Below, piece by piece: positions 35,601 to 47,736 of a DNA stretch of 64,000 nucleotides. Every line of letters begins with the position of its first letter. Positions within the stretch are counted from its first letter, which is position 1. Position numbers and translations under genes: made by a program. The notes below the pieces were generated by a model, which did no database searches, was not told where the DNA came from, and worked only from the letters and a program-made list of their open reading frames with translations. Source of the stretch: Cycas panzhihuaensis (lineage: Eukaryota; Cycadophyta); NCBI GenBank assembly GCA_023213395.1, contig CM041465.1, positions 49,917,741-49,981,740 of the forward strand. The letters run 5' to 3'.

Positions 35601-38600
35601 ATAGCCTCAGGATGGCTAACTCACCCACGGGAGACCTCCACGGAACTCGGGAAGGAAAAACTAGTTGGCAACAGGGTAGTGAAGCAACAAACCGTAACAA
35701 GGAAAGGGATAACAGAAAAAACTGGGGCTTACGTAGGGTCCAATACCAACAGGTGAGACTTCTGGCAATGACGTAGTGATGGGTTGCCTATGCTAATCGG
35801 AACACCCTAACTAAATTCCCTAAACTCCCTTAGCCCATTCCATAAGAAAGCGCTGATGGCAAAGGGAAAGAGGACAAGGGACGGAACCCTTGGGGAGAAG
35901 GACATCAATGGGGGACGGAACCCTGCCTACCTCCCTCAAATCCTCGTATGTACTCCTTTGTACTGGCTGACTAAGGAAGGGGTGAAAGGGATAGTTTAAG
36001 GAAAATAGAAAGGCTTCAAAGAAACAATGGGAGGGTACTCTTGATCTAGTGCAATACTTATGAGGAAAAACTAGCTAACTAGGATCCCATTCATTAAGAA
36101 ACAAAAGAAATATGAACAAAGTATATTACAAGTAAAAAGCAAGAAGTACCTCGTAGGAAGAAGATCAATCATGGACTTTGCTGCTAAGAACAGCAGTAAT
36201 AAACAACGTATAAGGATTGATCATGAGTGGTCCTTGCAAGAGTGAGGATGAAGAAAACTCCTTGCAAGTTTGGAGGCTTAGAAGTTGGCTCTTGAAGCAG
36301 CTTTTGGGTGAAGATGTCACTTGGATTCTTGAGCACCTGCAAAGAAAGATGGGGCTTACTGTGGAGAGCTGTAGGGGGTAGCAATGGCCCTGCAAGTCCA
36401 GCTGATAGCAATCCTCTTCTCCTTTGTCCAGTTGCTGTGTATGCAGCTTATCTTTTTCTATGTGTTTTCTTGTGTGAAAGTCAGAAATTCTTCCAAGAGA
36501 TTTAAAAAATGGCCAAAAGATCTAAAAAAATGGGGAGCAAGATCCCCTTTATCCCCTTGTTCACAGCAGGTGAACATTGGGGATGTCAGGGTGACTTGAA
36601 TCAATCAACGCTACGTGGCAGTTCCGCAAAAAAATGGAAACTATTGCATGGTTCACTTTTTTTAAATTTCAACATATCATCTGGCGGCAAACTGCGATCA
36701 GCAACAATGTTGCGATGCAGCTAAGTTTACAGATGTCGATTAGAAACAAAAAAATAGAAAAAGGAGCAGAAGCATCAGGTTTTGGGGTAAAAACCAAGGC
36801 TAAACATAAGTTAAAGCAGCTGGAGGAATGCCGGTGTAATGTGCGGTACCCAAAACAATGCAAAGAGTCTTAACTAAGGATTAAATCAGGCTTAGGAAGG
36901 ACTGCAACATAAACAACATGTTGTAACGAGAGCAAATAGGACTGACGAAAACATCTCGGGAGACCGTGGAGATAACGTGGGTGGCTGTGCGCCATATGGG
37001 GTGTAGCATTCGCTGAGGAATGCCCCCGCTATGAGTCGTCAGAGGCTGATAGTGTGCCGTAAGCACATGCATTATGAGCAAGTAGAAAAGTAATGCGTGC
37101 AGGCAGGCATATGTCAAGCAACCTACTCTAAATAACCCCAATCAAGCATGGACAAGAAAAGGTAAGAAAGTATACCTGAACAAACCTGCGTCGATGCGTC
37201 TCGAATCCATTCCCAGTAGCTGGGAAACACAAGGATGCATGAATTACTTTATGTTGAGATTGAACCAAAAGAACTGCATCTTGCTCTTAATGAAGAGCCC
37301 CTAATGTACCAAGAAGTTGTAAAGCATGCAACTTGGAGAAATGCTATGAATGAAGAGTATTAATCTCTTAGCAAGAATAGTACATGGGAGCTTATTGATC
37401 TACCACTTGGAAGAAAGGTAGTTCAAAATAAATGGATGTTTAAAAACAAGTATAGATCAGATGGTGCCTTAGAAAAATATAAAGTGAGGTTGGTAGTCAA
37501 AGGATTCACGTAAAGGGAAGGCATCAACTACATTGAAATCTTTGCTCCTACAATTAAGTGGCCTATAATCAGAACTCTTATAGCCTTGGCTGCTCAACAA
37601 GGTTGGAAAATCCACCAACTTGATGTTAAGACTGCACTTCTTAATGGGGACCTTAAAGAAGAAATTTACATGGCTCAGCCAAAATGATCTAAGATTGTCA
37701 GTTAGGAACATAAGGTTTATAGGCTCAAAAAGTCCTTGTATAGCCTAAAACAAGCCTCTCATGCTTGGTTTACTAAGTTGTCTGAAAGAATGAGGCAACT
37801 TGGATATGAGGTTTGTGACTATCAAGATATTGATATAACATTATTCATCAAGTGCCAAAATGATAAAGTCACTTACCTCTTAATCTTTGTGGATGATATG
37901 TTAATAATGGGGAATAATAAACAGGTAATTAGCCAGTTGAAGAAGGACCTTGCTAAAACTTTTAAATTGTCTAACCTTGGTTGATGAAATATTACTTGGT
38001 AATTGAAATAACTTAAAAGAATGGCAAAATATTTCTCTCCCAAGAAAAATATATCAATGATTTTTTGACAAAGTTTCAGTTGGAAGGTACTCGAACAATG
38101 GCTACACCTATGGAACCTAATATTGAACTCTTAGTTGATGGTGATACTAGGGAGGCAGATGCAACACTCTATAGGCAACTTGTAAGTAGTCTCATCTATA
38201 CTACTAACACAATACCAGATATTGTACACTATGTCAGTATTCTTACAAGGTTCATGACAAATCCTAAGTAGAATCACTGGCAAGCTATAATATGAGTGTT
38301 AAGGTACCTAAAGATGACCAGCAAATATGGTATGTTGTATAAACCTAATACAAAATTTAAACTTTATACATACATAGACTCAGACTTTGCTAGAGATAAA
38401 GACACAAGAAGATCTACGTCTGGGTATGTAACATTTCTTGGAACAGCACCAATATCATGGAGATTCAGACGATAGAAGATAGTTGCAGACTCAACTGCCA
38501 AAGCTGAATACATTGTTACTTCTTAGACAAGCAATGAGGTGATATGGCTTAAAAAATTATTGAATACATTAAATGCCACTCAAACAAGTTTTACTAGCTT

Positions 38601-38840
38601 ATATGTAGATAATCAATTTACAATTTAAATGGCTAAAAATCTTGTATTTCATGATTGTACTAAATATATAAGTACAAAATCCCATAGGATTAAAGAACTA
38701 GTTCATGATGGCATAATTCAACTAGAGTACTACCCCATAACAGATCAAGTGGCTGATATCTTCACCAAATCACTAAAGAGGGTGAAGTTTGAATAGTTCT
38801 GAAGGTAACTCGACCTTAGTGCCTCCATCTATGTCTGATT
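32661..38840 (+). pseudogene. Copia-C pol, decayed and split by a nested solo LTR
   Basis: The protease active site reads WIMDTGAT (DTG at 32919-32927) and is followed by HMTCHH. Integrase shows LKTDNGGEYISNEFE (about 33714) and the NGVVECMNR region (about 33815). The linker is interrupted at 34658-37229 by the antisense Gypsy-1 LTR. When that LTR and one CAAGG copy are disregarded, a single frame passes across the site. RT resumes with WRNAMNEEY (about 37340), NKWMFKNKYRSDG (about 37429), LDVKTALLNG (about 37620), LYSLKQASHAW (about 37736) and FVDDMLIMGN (about 37886). RNase H follows (DSDFARDKDTRRSTSGYV, about 38380) to a stop near 38839. Stops are frequent throughout. Confidence 0.87.
34658..37229 (-). 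mobile_element. Antisense solo LTR of the Gypsy-1 family (2572 bp)
   Basis: On the plus strand it begins TGAAACGCTCG and ends GGGAAACA. It is flanked by perfect CAAGG duplications (34653-34657 and 37230-37234). Its reverse complement aligns from end to end with LTR A (3864-6371), including the GGATTAGAGGGAGATAGG and TTCCGTCCCCCATT blocks near 35900. It is more diverged from LTR A than LTR B is. No internal sequence is attached, so the element was reduced by LTR-LTR recombination. This is the only G+C-rich stretch in the middle of the window. Confidence 0.93.
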
Positions 38841-39272
38841 GAAGGAGATGATAATAAGACCATTATACCCCATCTTATTCATGAAAACCCCTTGTAAGCA
38901 TAGAAGGACAAGAATAAGTCTTTACTCTATCCCATTCGTGAAAATCCCTTGTAGGTGTGAAAGGATAAGGGTTGTATCATTTTGGAAAATTAGAACCTGT
39001 GAAAACCTAAAAGGGCATGGGGAATAACCAAATGATATGTGGAGACTCAGTAGATTTTAGCTACAAAATTCATTATACTAATTGGCTATATGGCTTTATT
39101 TAAAGAGTCACTTGAGCCAGGTTAGTAGATTAGAAAATATGTAGGTTTTCTTCCCTATAAGGATTCTCACACAAAAGTGTCATAGTAGTTTGCTTTATAA
39201 GAGGCTCAAATGAAAACCTCACAGGATAGAATAAAATAGGATGGAATGACCTTCTACCATTAAGGGGGAGAT
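38841..39272 (+). other. Copia-C 3' untranslated region and polypurine tract
   Basis: A diverged pair of about 70 bp (CCCATCTTATTCATGAAAACC near 38869, CCCATTCGTGAAAATCCC near 38931) lies here. The purine tract TAAGGGGGAGAT at 39261-39272 touches the 3' LTR. Confidence 0.65.
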
Positions 39273-39570
39273 TGAAAGGGGTTAATGTCACAAGGTCATT
39301 ACATTGGTTGATTATTTCTAAAAAGGGTTTTAAGTGGACTTTAAATTATATTACTTAAATAAAATGCACTTTCATGTGCATTATGTGTAATTTCATTTTA
39401 CCTAACTCTAATACTTCCTCTATCAATATAAAAGTAAAAGCTCAATGGAGGAGGCTCATACTTACTTTCCCATTTTATGAGAGCTACTCTCTTTCTCTCA
39501 AGTCTCTTTTGCTTCCATGTTTACCTTTGTATTTAATACATGGAGATGAAGGATAGATCCACTCTTTTCA
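39273..39570 (+). repeat. Copia-C 3' LTR (298 bp)
   Basis: It begins TGAAAGGGG and ends CTCTTTTCA, keeping the TG/CA ends lost in the 5' copy, and is followed directly by TAGAG. Confidence 0.93.
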
Positions 39571-39575
39571 TAGAG

Positions 39576-40639
39576 TAGCTAGTTGACCTAGCATCAAGAT
39601 AATAGAAGAGAGGGAATTTGAGAAGGTTTAGGGATGATAAAAGGAGAAGAATCTCAAAGTCCTAGTAGCCAAGAGAAGAAAAGAAATTATAATAGATTAT
39701 GAGTAGCTCTAACTCAAAAGGTGAGAAGGGAATCAACTCTATCTTTATATTTAAATAGAAACTCACATAAAGATCTTCCCTTTGTAGATGATGCCATGAT
39801 AGAAATTGATTACATGGCCAAAACATATTAAAAGGTAAGACAAAACTTTGCTAAGGTTAATATATTTTGAAACATGTATGGCCTGACACCCCCTCCCTCT
39901 CTAATAAAATAAAATAAAAAAGAAAAATATAATACTTTTTAAAGTCATGCCTTTGAAAATATTCTAAAAATACATAATCATTTCTATGTTATGCTATAAA
40001 CACACTAGAGAAGTCTGATTTTAATAAATAAATATTTATTTTTAAACAAGATTAATAGAGATGGTACTTCTTATCCTAGTTTACCAAAATAACAAGGCAA
40101 AGAGTTGTCATTAATAGTAACAAATAGGTGGCACCCTTCTTAGTAAGACATCATTTGGATTTCCTTCTAATATATTAAATTAGATAAATATATGAATAAT
40201 TTTATATGACTCAAATTTTTTTCTTAATGATAATGAAATTAGATAATTATAGTATTAGGTTAGAAAGCATGTCCATACCATTTAATAATTAAAGTTGGCA
40301 TAAGAGTTAAAGATTTTAACATAATTGACAAGCATGTTTATATTTATATCTTCAAAATATATCCATAAGATTATTGAGATTTCTTCATTATAAGCATACA
40401 CCCATGACCATGCCAAATTTTCCACACCTTGCTTGTAAAATTACTTTGAATTCATATGTTTTTAGATCACTTACGAAGTTAACTATATTTGATAAAATAA
40501 ATCATATATATTATTTAGAAATCACGGTTATAAAATGTTTATAAGTTATATGTGAGATGAAACAAATAAAATATAATTAAACATGTGTCAATTTTACCTA
40601 AATTTTATTGCAATTCATGTGAGAATGATGTGAATGGTT
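39576..40639 (+). repeat. Duplicated AT-rich spacer (copy 2) before Copia-B2
   Basis: It matches about 19578-20602 of copy 1 through blocks such as CAAAGTCCTAGTA and GTAGATGATGCCATGATAG. No gene is visible in either copy. Confidence 0.75.
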
Positions 40640-40644
40640 TACTT

Positions 40645-41072
40645 TGATAGAAAAACTAATTTTGACTTCATTAATTTAACATTAGTTATTTTGTAAATAT
40701 GATGTACATTTGTAATATTCAATGTAATGTTTGTAAAGTTAGTCATTTGAAGGGTATTTGTCACATAGATATATTACATTATAACTTAAAGTTGTGATCT
40801 TAGGGATGTGGGGTCTATTTTCCTCACATCTCAATGTAATGCATTGTAAAGTTAGTCATGCAAGTGCCAAGTGTCACCTTGCATGATCTACCCTCCTCAA
40901 CTACTTATCTCTCATATAATTATATTCTATTATATATATGTGAGGGAACATTGATGTAATTTAATGATTCGAATGATTGAATAGATGTTTATTTTAGATG
41001 CTAAAATAATTTGACCTCTTTATCTCCATTATTACTTTACTCTTTGTCTTATTCGTATGATTGAATCCTTTA
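40645..41072 (+). repeat. Copia-B2 5' LTR (428 bp)
   Basis: It begins TGATAGAAAAACTAAT and ends CCTTTA. It lacks about 30 bases near 41067, exactly the terminal hairpin kept in Copia-B1 and in the 3' LTR. The primer site TAGTATCAGAGT follows at 41075-41086. Confidence 0.88.
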
Positions 41073-41905
41073 CTTAGTATCAGAGTTGTAGGAGTATGCT
41101 TTGATATAGGATTAAGTCTAAGTAATTTGCAGTGCCTATTTTAAATTTTCCTTCTATCCTAAAAAATGTATAGAGATCAAGTAAACTTTGTTTACAGTAG
41201 TTAGTGTGTTTATGTAGATGTTCACAAGAAATTTGAATGAGCTCATTTCCTATTTAAAGGGGAATTGCATGCATTAGAAACAACAATGCTTGTGTCATAT
41301 TCTTTAAGTACACAATTATATCTTCAAACGATCACCTCTTTAGAGGTACCTTGTACTCGTCCTAAGTGAATTTTACTCTGTCGCCTCTATGTTGCTCCTA
41401 CATACTTTGCATTGGGCATCGTTTTAATGACTACCTCAAACTTTTACATTGATGGCTCCTCATGCAAAATATAATGGGAAACACTCTCCATAGTTCAATT
41501 GGTTGCAACGAATACACTACAAACTGCATCAAATGGTAAATGAATATACTTAGAACTGGTCATAATAGCTCATACTTATAAACAAAATTGTAAACATATT
41601 TGCTAGTCGTTCTTACAATAGGATATTCTGTCATAAAATTATTAACAGTAAGCGCAACTACAATTGCATCTACTATATCATTATTACTTACAAATGTTAA
41701 TGGGGTGATAATAAAATATAACCTCCTCATCTTTCACAATAAATGGGACTGCAATAAAAATTGGTCAAATGACATTGCAGCCTCCCATCACAATATGCAA
41801 CCTCCTATTATGATCTGCAACCTCTCATTATGATCTTTTCTAACTATGGTTAGTAAGATATAATCTAAAAAGGGATGAGATTATAGACACTACTTAGAAC
41901 TAGTT

Positions 41906-42453
41906 AGTATGGAGAAAACCTAGTTCTAAATAACCAAATATTCCACCAAGATCTATTCTATTTTGTAACAAGAATAAGATTCAAAACTATAATCAAATGC
42001 AAGTACATAAACTAAAGATCATTCAACACATGCATAAGAAAAGTATAAGGATTACCAAGTATACTAGATTTAACATGGTAAAACCCTAATAGGGTGCTAG
42101 GGAAACATCCACATAGGAAAGGTATTAAGCTTTATTGATCAAGAATGGAAATTTGTACTACAACTTCCATAAAGTTCTCACAGTAATAATAACATAAGCA
42201 AATTACCCAATTCAGGTTATATGAAGAGTGTCATAAGAAGGTACAAAATCTCAACTGTCAGATTTAGTGTCTTTTTGATGTATGACCCTAATTCTCTTTA
42301 CTATTTAAACCCTCATTGGACCCCCCAATGAAAGTAGTGGAGAGGTAAGCCCCCCCAAAGAAAAAATTGGTAGGGAAAACTATGCCAAAAAATAAGTCAA
42401 AAGTTTTGCCTCCTTAAACATTATTGTCACATACCCAATAGATGCAACAACAA
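41906..42453 (-). mobile_element. 0.55-kb insertion, probably an antisense solo LTR
   Basis: Copia-B1 reads GAATTAGTTGCAATC without interruption near 21903. In B2 the sequence breaks after TAGTT (41901-41905) and resumes with AGTTGCAATC (42454). Read on the minus strand, the insert begins TGTTGTTGCATC, as an LTR would, but its other end (CCATAC) is not a clean CA. It contains an inverted repeat TCATTGG/CCAATGA near 42313-42331 and no coding sequence. Confidence 0.6.
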
Positions 42454-43559
42454 GTTGCAATCATAACACCTAACTATTTATTTATATCTATGACTAGATT
42501 ACAATGCTATGATTAATGAACACTAATGGATGATGATATAAAGGCATATATAAAGGCATATTGGCAATTTAATTTAGAGGAAATGATTAATCATATTGAA
42601 GAGACAAATTTGGGTGATTATGCTGGTTTCTCTTCCTTGTCATTCATTGCAAAAGCAACAAAACTTTGCATGATGATTACTTATTGAGATCATTGCAACA
42701 TCATCACTTTAAATATAGTATCAGTTTATGATTTTATTACTTCTGTGAAGAGAATTCTTCCTCAGTATACACTTTTATTCACCTTATTTTTTAAATCTCA
42801 CCTTTTAATATTTAATTTTTTAATAGTTTAAAAACTTTAGGTTATATATTTTAGGATATTTTAAGAATATTCTAATTTTAATTTGAGTCCTTAATTTAAA
42901 GTTTAGTTTTTTAATCATTGTATAGCCCATTTTTAATCATTTTGAATATATTTTAGGTGGATTTTTTTTCATTTTTTAAGAGTTTTTCTAATTTTATGAC
43001 ATATTTTACTTAAAAACATAAAGTTTATTAATTATAAAATCTTTAAAATCTTTATAAATTTTAAAAATAAAAAAGGATAACACCCAAATTAAATAACCCT
43101 AATTACTAACTTTTCAAGGGGAATGGTTAGGACAACTAGAATTACTACTACTACACATGCTATTGAGCTTTCTTGAACTCTATGAACAATAGAGAAAGAT
43201 GATAGCTATTAGGTGTATTAAGTGGTAGGTTGATACCTAAACCTTAGATTTTGGAGATTAGGCTAGACACAGAGAGGGTTGAGTGCCTTGGTTGTTAAGT
43301 ATTCCCTTAGATGAGTATATATTGTTTAGGCCATAAACTCGATATAGGTGGGTAAATAATGTCGAGGAGGTGGCAAAGGCTTCTATAACACCTGCATTCC
43401 TTTAGGTATATTGAGTCCTTGAGATACCACTTGTAAACAGGTATGCCATTACATAGAACTGTCTCAACTACTAAGGGCTATTAGGAGAGGAGATATAAAA
43501 ACTATATATACTAGTTAAGCAAACCTTTCTGAGTAGATAGTACACATACTTGAGACAAA

Positions 43560-46500
43560 ATGACACTTCAAATGGTTATAACTAATAGAATTAAACTATC
43601 TTGCAATGATAATTTCTTGGATTAGAAGAAACAAGCCAAGAATATGCTAATAATAAATAAATTATGGGCTTATGTTTTTGGGATATTCCCATACTAGAAG
43701 ACACCTAAGATCCTAATGATCTTGATGGTATCATTCTTATTGATCCTACTAATGTAGCTTCTTTTAAAGAATCCGATGAAGTTGCCTTTTCTTTTTTACA
43801 ATTATCTTGTGAAGATAATATTGACTAGAATATTGAACTAGCCGCCACTTCTACAAAAGCTTGGAATATAATCTGTGCACTATATAAGAGGAATGACAAT
43901 TCAAGAGCCATGATGTTTAAAGCCTAACTCTATTCCATTCCATTTGTTGGATTAATATCAACTCATTTGACACATATCAAATTAATTAAGAACTAGTTGA
44001 GTGTTATTAGTTAACCACTAGATGACAATGATCTTGTATCCTATACAATCAATGTTCTGCTAGCCAGATACAATTCTCTCATTTATAGTCTATCTTATAT
44101 AGACCAACTTGCCACACTTGACTTCAACACCATTAAAGGTCTTATGAGATTCAGGTGCCTCTTCTTCATCTTCAGTTTTTACAACCTATTATAAAGGAAG
44201 ATAACAATGTTTACACTTAACTCAATAGTTTATTTTAATGAATTTGAACCAGCATCCCTATCAACAACGTCATTAATGACCATAAAATCCTACTTAGGTT
44301 ATTTGTCACTATTATGGTAAACTTAGATATATTGCACCTAATTATAGGGAAAGGATAGCTAATCTTCAATAACAACAAAATTAGAATCATCTTGCTATAC
44401 AAGACAATTAGAATCATGGACAAGGAAATAACTAAGGACCAAGGAGACAAAACTAAAATGCTTCTCAAGGTAATCAACAAAATAAAAATCAAAACCAGAG
44501 ATGAAATCATAATTAAGGTGGTCATATGGCCAATTCATAAAATCTTTTCTTTGTTGCATCGACAAATCAATATTTTGATAAATCTTGGTGGATAAATTCT
44601 GGAGCCTCTCATCACATGACATGGTCCAAAGACCTTCTTACTGATATAAAGCCAGTATAAGATCAATCAATTACATTTGGCCTTGATGCCATTTTTTAAG
44701 TTACTAAGATCAACAAAGCACCTCTATCTCTAAAAAATTCTAATATTAAATATCATCTTAGTAATGTCTTTTATGTTCCTAGCATGACATGCAATTTGTT
44801 ATTAGTCAGCCAGATAAAGAAGTAAATTTTTGATGTTTTATTCAGTCACCTTGGAAAATACTTGATTATAGATCTGAATAGCAATTTGATTACCTCAAGA
44901 TATAAAGACTAAGGTCTATATAAGCCTGATGTAGTTTTTAGACCTTTGTTCCTGCTAACTGAAACTAGCTCTTATAGTAACTCAACTTCCACTTTAAATA
45001 TTTTTGCTTTGACTTCAAATACTAATGAATAAATTGCTCTGAAAGCACATGTTTCTTAAAGATTTCCAAAAGACCAATTGTGGCATCAATGCCTTGGTCA
45101 TTTGAATATAAACATCCTTAATCTACTTTACAAACTTAATATGGTACATGGAATACCAAATATCAAGTAGAGCAAATGAATTTGTGAGGCTTGTATTATA
45201 ACATCATTAAGCTCCATTCATAATAAATAGAAGAGCCTAGCGTGCTAAGGAACCTTTGGGCATGGTACATTCTAATATTTGTGGACCCATATCACAAACA
45301 TCTTTTAATGAATGCCAATATTTTATTATATTTATTGATGATTATTCCTAAAAAGTTTGGGTTTATTTTCTGAAGTAGAAATCAAAACTACAATAAAACT
45401 TCAAAGAATAAACTGCAATCTAGGAAGCCAATTAAAATCCTTAATTGTAACAATGGAGGTGAATACACGTCTAGAGAATTCACCAAATTCTACAAGAATA
45501 ATGGCATTAAATGATATTTTTTACCTATTATACACCTCTGTAAAATGGATTTATTGAGCATATGAATTATACCTTGGTTAGCAAAGGCAAAGTCATGCTT
45601 ATCACTAAAAATTATGACTAAAATTATGGGTTGAAACCCTTAATACAACTACTTACTTTATAATTTAAAGTCTAACCAAGGTTGTTTTAAATATTACTCT
45701 TAAGGAGGCTTAGTTAGGTCAAAAACCCATGGTCTCATATTTGCATATCTTTGACTGTGTAACATATATGGTCATACTAAAAGAACAAAGGAGAAGTTAG
45801 ATGATAAAAGCAAGAAATTATATTTTCATTGGTTATTATAAGCTTTATGATCCTATTACAATAAATAAGGAGATGGCCTCCATTTTGCAAAATGATATAT
45901 AAGAGTTAGTTGAGTTACCTAAAGGTAAGAAACCTATTAATTGCAGATGGATTTACAAATTAAAATTTCATGTAAATGGCTCTATTTAGCATTACAAAGT
46001 ATGTATGGTTGCCAAAGGTTTTAAACATGTTAAAGGCATTGATTATGACGACATATTTACCCTTGTTGTTAACATGAGCAATGTAAGGTCTATTTTGGCT
46101 TTAGTAGCTCAATTTAATTGGCTTATTCTTCAAATGGATATGAAAAGCGCCTTCTTGAATGATGACTTATAGGAGGAAGTATACTTGAATCACCCTCTAA
46201 GTTATGTTGTTCGTAGAAAAGAACACCTAATAAAAAATCCCTAAGGCCTTAAGCAATTACCTCATGCTTGGCATGTAAAAATAGATTAGTATTTCCAGAA
46301 GCATAGACTTATATCCTCATCCTTAGATCTAAATTTGTATATCATAATCTAAAATAATTCGATCACTCTAGCCATACTTTATGTAAATGATTTATTGATA
46401 ACAAGTAATGACACAGAGTTAATTTCGTACCTCTAAGGATAATTAAATAACAACTTTGAGATGACTGACCTTAAGTTACTTCATTACTTTCTTGGCATAG

Positions 46501-47342
46501 AAATCTAGCGGTAGCCATGTCATATTCTCCTTTCATAGTCTAAATATGTAAGGGGGATCCTTTAGAAGTTTAGGATGGAGGAATATAAGCCATCACTAAC
46601 TCCTATGGAGACTGGATTAAAGTTAGATATTAATAAATGTGATAAACTTATGGATCCTACTTTATATAAGCAGCTTGTGGGAAAACTAATTTACATCATA
46701 CATACTCGACCTCATATTTCATATGTTGTTGGGATATGCTCCGGGTTTATGACTTAGTCCAAGATTTCATATTAGATAGTAACCATGTGGATCCTGAGAT
46801 ATCTTTGGGGTTCACTTTAGTTTAGACTTAATTACTGCCAAGTGGATAATATTTTATTAGTAAGTTACATAGATGCTAATTAGGCTAGAAGCAAAGATAG
46901 TCGTAGATCAAACTTAGGCTATTGTTTTAACCTAGGCTTTGCCTTAGTTTCCTAGACTCATAAAAAGTAGTCAAATTTCACCTTATATTCCATTGAGGTA
47001 GAGTATAAAGCTACTGTTAATGTAGTTGTTAAGGCTATCTTACTTAGAAGGATTCTTGAAGAGTTTGGTATTGATCAAACACAAGCTACTTCACTCTTCT
47101 ATGATATTCAGAGTGTTCTCAAATTAATTAAGAATCCTATGTTCCTTGCAAGAATAAAGTATATTGAGGTTTATCATCACTTTATCAGGGAACACGTTCA
47201 AGATGGTGAGATAGATTTGGTTTACAAGTCAATAGAAAAATAGATTGTTGATATGTTCACTAAAGCACTTCCTCGTGATAAGTTTGAATGATGTCGGCTT
47301 GGCCTCAGTATCAAAATTAATGAACTCATTATTAAGGGAGGA
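43560..47342 (+). pseudogene. Copia-B2 gag-pol, decayed, with RNase H preserved to the end
   Basis: The Gag start codon is lost (ATG to TGA near 43560). Gag follows as KKQAKNMLIINKLWAYVFG. The protease reads WINSGASHHMTW (about 44590), with active Asp changed to Asn. GAG-pre-integrase (LWHQCLGHLNINIL, about 45079) and a shortened integrase come next. RT shows CRWIYKLKFHVNGS (about 45942), ILQMDMKSAFLND (about 46127) and ALYVNDLLITSND (about 46376; YVDD changed to YVND). RNase H spans 46575-47290, with YKPSLTPMETGLKLD, LVGKLIYIIHTRPHISY and KALPRDKFE at the end. The purine tract AAGGGAGGA (47335-47343) meets the LTR. Stops and frameshifts are frequent. Confidence 0.85.
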
Positions 47343-47736
47343 CGATAGAAAGACTAATATTGATCTCATTAATTCAACATTATTCATATTGTAAATATGA
47401 TGCACATTTGTAACATTCAATGTAATATTTGTAAAGTTAGTCATTTAAAGGGTATTTTTCATATAGATATATTGAGTTGTAATTTAAGGTTGTGAGGCTA
47501 GGCATGTGGGGTCTATTTTGCTCACCCTCCTCAACTACTTGTCTCTCACTTAACTATGTTCTATTGTATATATATGAGGCAATATTGATGTAATTTGATG
47601 ATTCAAATAATTGAATAGATGTTGATTTTGGAGGCTCAAATAATTTGACGTCCTCATCTCCATTGTTGTTCTGCTCTTTGTCTTATTTGTGTGATTGAAT
47701 CATGGGTGGAAGTTGGCATGAATGCCACTTCCTTCA
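47343..47736 (+). repeat. Copia-B2 3' LTR (394 bp)
   Basis: It begins CGATAGAAAGACTAAT (TG decayed to CG) and ends CCTTCA before TACTT. It lacks about 65 bases at 47525 that both 5' LTRs of the family have, and keeps the terminal hairpin (47708-47732). Confidence 0.9.

Larger units (their letters stand above)
29364..39570 (+). mobile_element. Copia-C, complete decayed copia element with nested solo LTR
   Basis: Two 298-bp LTRs are flanked by perfect TAGAG duplications (29359-29363 and 39571-39575). The primer site, purine tract and gag-pol domains are all in copia order. The empty site can be read in copy 1 of the duplication (GAGTAGAGCAATTAGTTGACC near 19566). The LTRs differ at about 23 of 298 positions by hand count, mostly transitions, so the insertion is old. 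Without the nested solo LTR the element would be about 7.6 kb. Confidence 0.93.
26526..46610 (+). repeat. Tandem segmental duplication, copy 2, expanded by insertions
   Basis: It contains the hairpin-rich block (26527-27270), the ATTGTGACCAGGC block (29102 on), the spacer (39571-40639) and Copia-B2, in the same order as copy 1. Three later insertions account for the extra length: 27276-29094, 29364-39570 and 41906-42453. With these removed, about 7.5 kb aligns with copy 1. By eye the copies differ at well over one base in ten, so the duplication is old. Confidence 0.82.
40645..47736 (+). mobile_element. Copia-B2, complete copia element with TACTT target duplications
   Basis: The 5' LTR (40645-41072), primer site, gag-pol, purine tract and 3' LTR (47343-47736) are all present. 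Perfect TACTT duplications flank it at 40640-40644 and 47737-47741. A 0.55-kb insertion lies in its leader. It is the duplicate of Copia-B1 and keeps the 3' part that B1 lacks. A block of about 380 bp present in B1 (around 25375-25755) is missing near 45860. Confidence 0.92.
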
